In this document: in pieces, positions 5,652-7,609 of the stretch
Layout of the letters: every line of letters begins with the position of its first letter
Numbering within the stretch: position 1 is the first letter of the stretch
Source: Pseudomonadota bacterium
GTDB taxonomy: Bacteria > Pseudomonadota > Gammaproteobacteria > Competibacterales > Competibacteraceae
Direction of reading: 5' to 3'
Assembly (NCBI GenBank): GCA_018262135.1
Contig: JAGTSD010000089.1
Location: 1 to 7,609, forward strand
DNA length: 7,609 nucleotides
Program-made: the position numbers and the translations under genes
The notes under the pieces: generated by a model
Seen by the model: the letters and a program-made list of their open reading frames with translations, nothing else
Told to the model about the DNA's origin: nothing
Database searches by the model: none

Positions 5652-7609
5652 TCAAGGCCCGTACAGCGCTTCGCGGAGTTTGGCGGCCAGCGCTTCGCGG
5701 GAAAAGGGTTTCTGCAGGAAATGGACGCCGTCGTCGAGGACGCCGTGATGAGCGATGACGTTGGCGGTGTAGCCGGACATGAACAGGCATTTGAGATCCG
5801 GCCGCAGGGCGCTGAGCCGTTGCCACAGGTCGCGGCCGCTCATGTCCGGCATGATCACGTCGGTCAGCAACAAATGGATGACGCCCGGATGGGCGGCAGC
5901 CAACTGGAGCGCCTGATTCGGGCCGCCCGCGGCCAGCACGGTATAGCCCAGCCGCTCGATCATCTGGGCACTCAGTTTGAGCAGCGCCTCTTCGTCCTCG
6001 ACCAAGAGAACGGTTTCCGCCCCGATGGGCGCGGTGGCGGGCGGCGCGGCTCTGGTCTCGACCAGGTCCGCCGTATGCCGGGGCAGGTAGATTTTGAAGG
6101 TCGAGCCTTGCCCCGGTTCGCTGTACACGTTGATGAAGCCGTGGTTCTGCTTGATGATGCCGTACACCGTGGCCAGGCCCAGGCCGGTGCCCCGCCCCCG
6201 TGGCTTGGTGGTGAAGAAGGGATCGAACAGTTGCGCCAGAACCTCCTTGCTCATGCCGCAGCCGTTGTCGCTGACCGCCATCAACACGTACTGTCCGGGC
6301 ATGAAGCCGGCATGGGCCTCGCAGTAACTCTCATCGAACTCGACCTGGCCGGTCTCGATGGTGATCTTGCCGACGTCGGCGATTGCATCGCGCGCGTTGA
6401 CCACGAGGTTGGCCATGATCTGGTCGATCTGGGACGGGTCCATGTTCACCGGCCATAGTGCATCAGCGGGTTTCCAGAGCAGGTCGATATCCTCGCCGAT
6501 CAACCGCCCGAGCATGTTCAACATGCCGGTGATAGTGTCGTTGAGGTCGAGCACCCGGGGTGCGATGGTCTGCTTGCGGGCGAAAGCCAACAACTGGCGG
6601 GTCAGGTCGGCCGAACGCTGGGCGGCTTTCTGAATCGCCAGCAGGTCGTCGTACAGCGGGCTGACGGGCGTCGTCTGCTCCAGGGCCAGTTCGGCGTGAC
6701 CGGAGATCACCGCCAGCATGTTATTGAAGTCGTGCGCTACGCCGCCCGCCAGTCGCCCCACCGCTTCCATCTTCTGGGCCTGTTGAAGCTGGACCTCGAG
6801 TGCGTCGCGCTTGCGCGCCGCCTGTTCACCCGCCGCCTTCATTCGCAGCACACGCAGGGCATAGGACAGATTGTCGGCCAGCCGGCGCAGCAAATCCACT
6901 TCGGCCGTGGCCAGGGCATCCCGCTCCGCGGCGTAGAGGCTAAGCGCGCCGAACACGCCGGTTTCGTTCTTCAATGGCAGCGCGATGGAGGCGACAAAGC
7001 CGTACCGGGCCGCCGCCTCGCGCCAGGGCGCGAAGTTGAGGTCGGTCAGCAGGTTGCGGCAGACCACCGGCTGGCCGGTGCGAATCGCCGTGCCGGTGGG
7101 CCCGCGCCCGGCCGGGGAGTCGTCCCAGGTGATCTGGACCGCCTGGGGGTAGTCGTCCTCGAAGCCGGCCTGGGCCACCGGCCGCACCTGCTTGGCCGGC
7201 CCCGGCTCGGCCACGCCCACCCAGGCCATCCGCCAGCCCCCCTCGGTCACCAGGATCTGGCAAATCTCCCGCATCAGGCTGGCGTCTTCCTCGGCCAGGG
7301 CGATGACCTTGTTGCAGTGGCTGAGCATGCGGAAGGAGCGCACGGCCTGGCGTTCCTTGTCTTCCGCTTCCCGGCGCTCCACGACCTTCCACACCGCCTC
7401 CATCAACAGGGCGAGCTGGAGAATATCGGTTTCGTCGTAATCGCTCTCCTTGTTGGCCACCCCGATCACGCCGACGATCCGGCCCCCGCTGAAGACCGGC
7501 ACGGTGAGATACTTGAAGAGTTTAGCGTGGCCGTCCGGATAACCCTTCTTGAGGGGATGCGCGGCGGTGAAGTCGTTGACCAGAATTGGCCGGCGCTGGC
7601 GGACCGCTT
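5652..7609 (-). CDS. GAF-GAF hybrid sensor histidine kinase with C-terminal receiver, 5'-partial
   Basis: This is a hybrid two-component kinase. The start lies beyond the right edge; 651 residues are visible, numbered here from the first full codon at 7607. The end of one GAF-like sensor domain is at about 1-75 (YLTVPVFSGGRIVGVIGVAN). A linker helix and a second GAF domain follow at about 95-255 (GWRMAWVGVAE ... FGALSLYAA). The HisKA helix carries the phospho-acceptor H292 in GGVAHDFNN. The HATPase domain has the N-box (N400, N404, D407), the G1 box (D447, DNGCGM), the F-box DPFFTT and the G2 box GTGLGL (473-478). The receiver (about 532-648) has acidic E537 and D538, phospho-acceptor D583 (LLLTDVIMPDMSG), S611 and K633 (QKPF). 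The H-box and the linked receiver resemble CckA-type hybrids. No membrane helix or output domain is visible, so phosphate must pass to another protein. The GTG at 7502 is internal to the GAF domain and not the true start. It converges on the hydrolase with a 34-bp gap. Confidence 0.95.
   Translation of the reverse strand, partial: AVRQRRPILVNDFTAAHPLKKGYPDGHAKLFKYLTVPVFSGGRIVGVIGVANKESDYDETDILQLALLMEAVWKVVERREAEDKERQAVRSFRMLSHCNKVIALAEEDASLMREICQILVTEGGWRMAWVGVAEPGPAKQVRPVAQAGFEDDYPQAVQITWDDSPAGRGPTGTAIRTGQPVVCRNLLTDLNFAPWREAAARYGFVASIALPLKNETGVFGALSLYAAERDALATAEVDLLRRLADNLSYALRVLRMKAAGEQAARKRDALEVQLQQAQKMEAVGRLAGGVAHDFNNMLAVISGHAELALEQTTPVSPLYDDLLAIQKAAQRSADLTRQLLAFARKQTIAPRVLDLNDTITGMLNMLGRLIGEDIDLLWKPADALWPVNMDPSQIDQIMANLVVNARDAIADVGKITIETGQVEFDESYCEAHAGFMPGQYVLMAVSDNGCGMSKEVLAQLFDPFFTTKPRGRGTGLGLATVYGIIKQNHGFINVYSEPGQGSTFKIYLPRHTADLVETRAAPPATAPIGAETVLLVEDEEALLKLSAQMIERLGYTVLAAGGPNQALQLAAAHPGVIHLLLTDVIMPDMSGRDLWQRLSALRPDLKCLFMSGYTANVIAHHGVLDDGVHFLQKPFSREALAAKLREALYGP

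Noticed and set aside
5664..5700. 13-bp direct repeat at 5664-5676 and 5688-5700
   Set aside because: It is in frame inside the receiver's last helix, encoding REAL twice (REALAAKLREAL), so ordinary coding explains it.
5721..6458. 245-codon plus-strand frame opposite the hybrid kinase
   Set aside because: It is an antisense shadow of the HATPase and receiver region, and its translation has no family features.

Overview
The window looks like chromosomal DNA of a high-GC proteobacterium, probably gamma- or betaproteobacterial. The clues are GC-rich codons with long antisense open frames, a CusB-type metal-efflux adaptor, a PAS-PAS-GGDEF-EAL protein, and a GAF/HisKA/receiver hybrid kinase. I cannot name the species. 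There is no rRNA, tRNA, CRISPR array, complete insertion sequence or phage gene.

Layout. (1) On the minus strand, 1-1006, lies the 5' part of a CusB/HlyD-family periplasmic adaptor gene that runs off the left edge. It contains a perfect 55-bp tandem duplication (484-538 and 539-593). Because 55 is not a multiple of 3, the duplication shifts the frame; removing one copy restores an uninterrupted, family-like protein. The shifted frame has no stop as far as the edge, so a simple gene caller would report a full-looking protein with a nonsense C-terminal half. (2) moaA (minus, 1112-2140) encodes the radical-SAM GTP 3',8-cyclase of molybdenum cofactor synthesis. (3) The divergent intergenic region 2141-2465 holds a 9-bp inverted repeat, a stretch of about 50% GC, a possible sigma-70 promoter, a possible 13-codon leader peptide whose stop overlaps a candidate start (ATGA), and a 106-codon minus-strand open frame of unknown status. 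(4) A membrane-anchored PAS-PAS-GGDEF-EAL protein (plus, to 4994) has intact motifs for both c-di-GMP synthesis and breakdown. (5) A COG2945-type alpha/beta hydrolase (plus, 4991-5617) starts at a TTG overlapping the previous stop (TTGA), so the two are probably translationally coupled. (6) Converging on that pair is a GAF-GAF-HisKA-HATPase-receiver hybrid kinase (minus, 5652 to the right edge, N-terminus missing).

How they work together. Only the c-di-GMP enzyme and the hydrolase are clearly linked, by the 4-base overlap. moaA and the adaptor share a strand but are 105 bp apart, and a strong hairpin covers the adaptor's ribosome binding site, which suggests separate control of the efflux operon. 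The kinase is on the opposite strand and may be an unrelated neighbour. I see no convincing new multi-gene system. The best leads are the exact 55-bp duplication (real mutation or assembly join) and the small control structures upstream of the adaptor and of the c-di-GMP gene.
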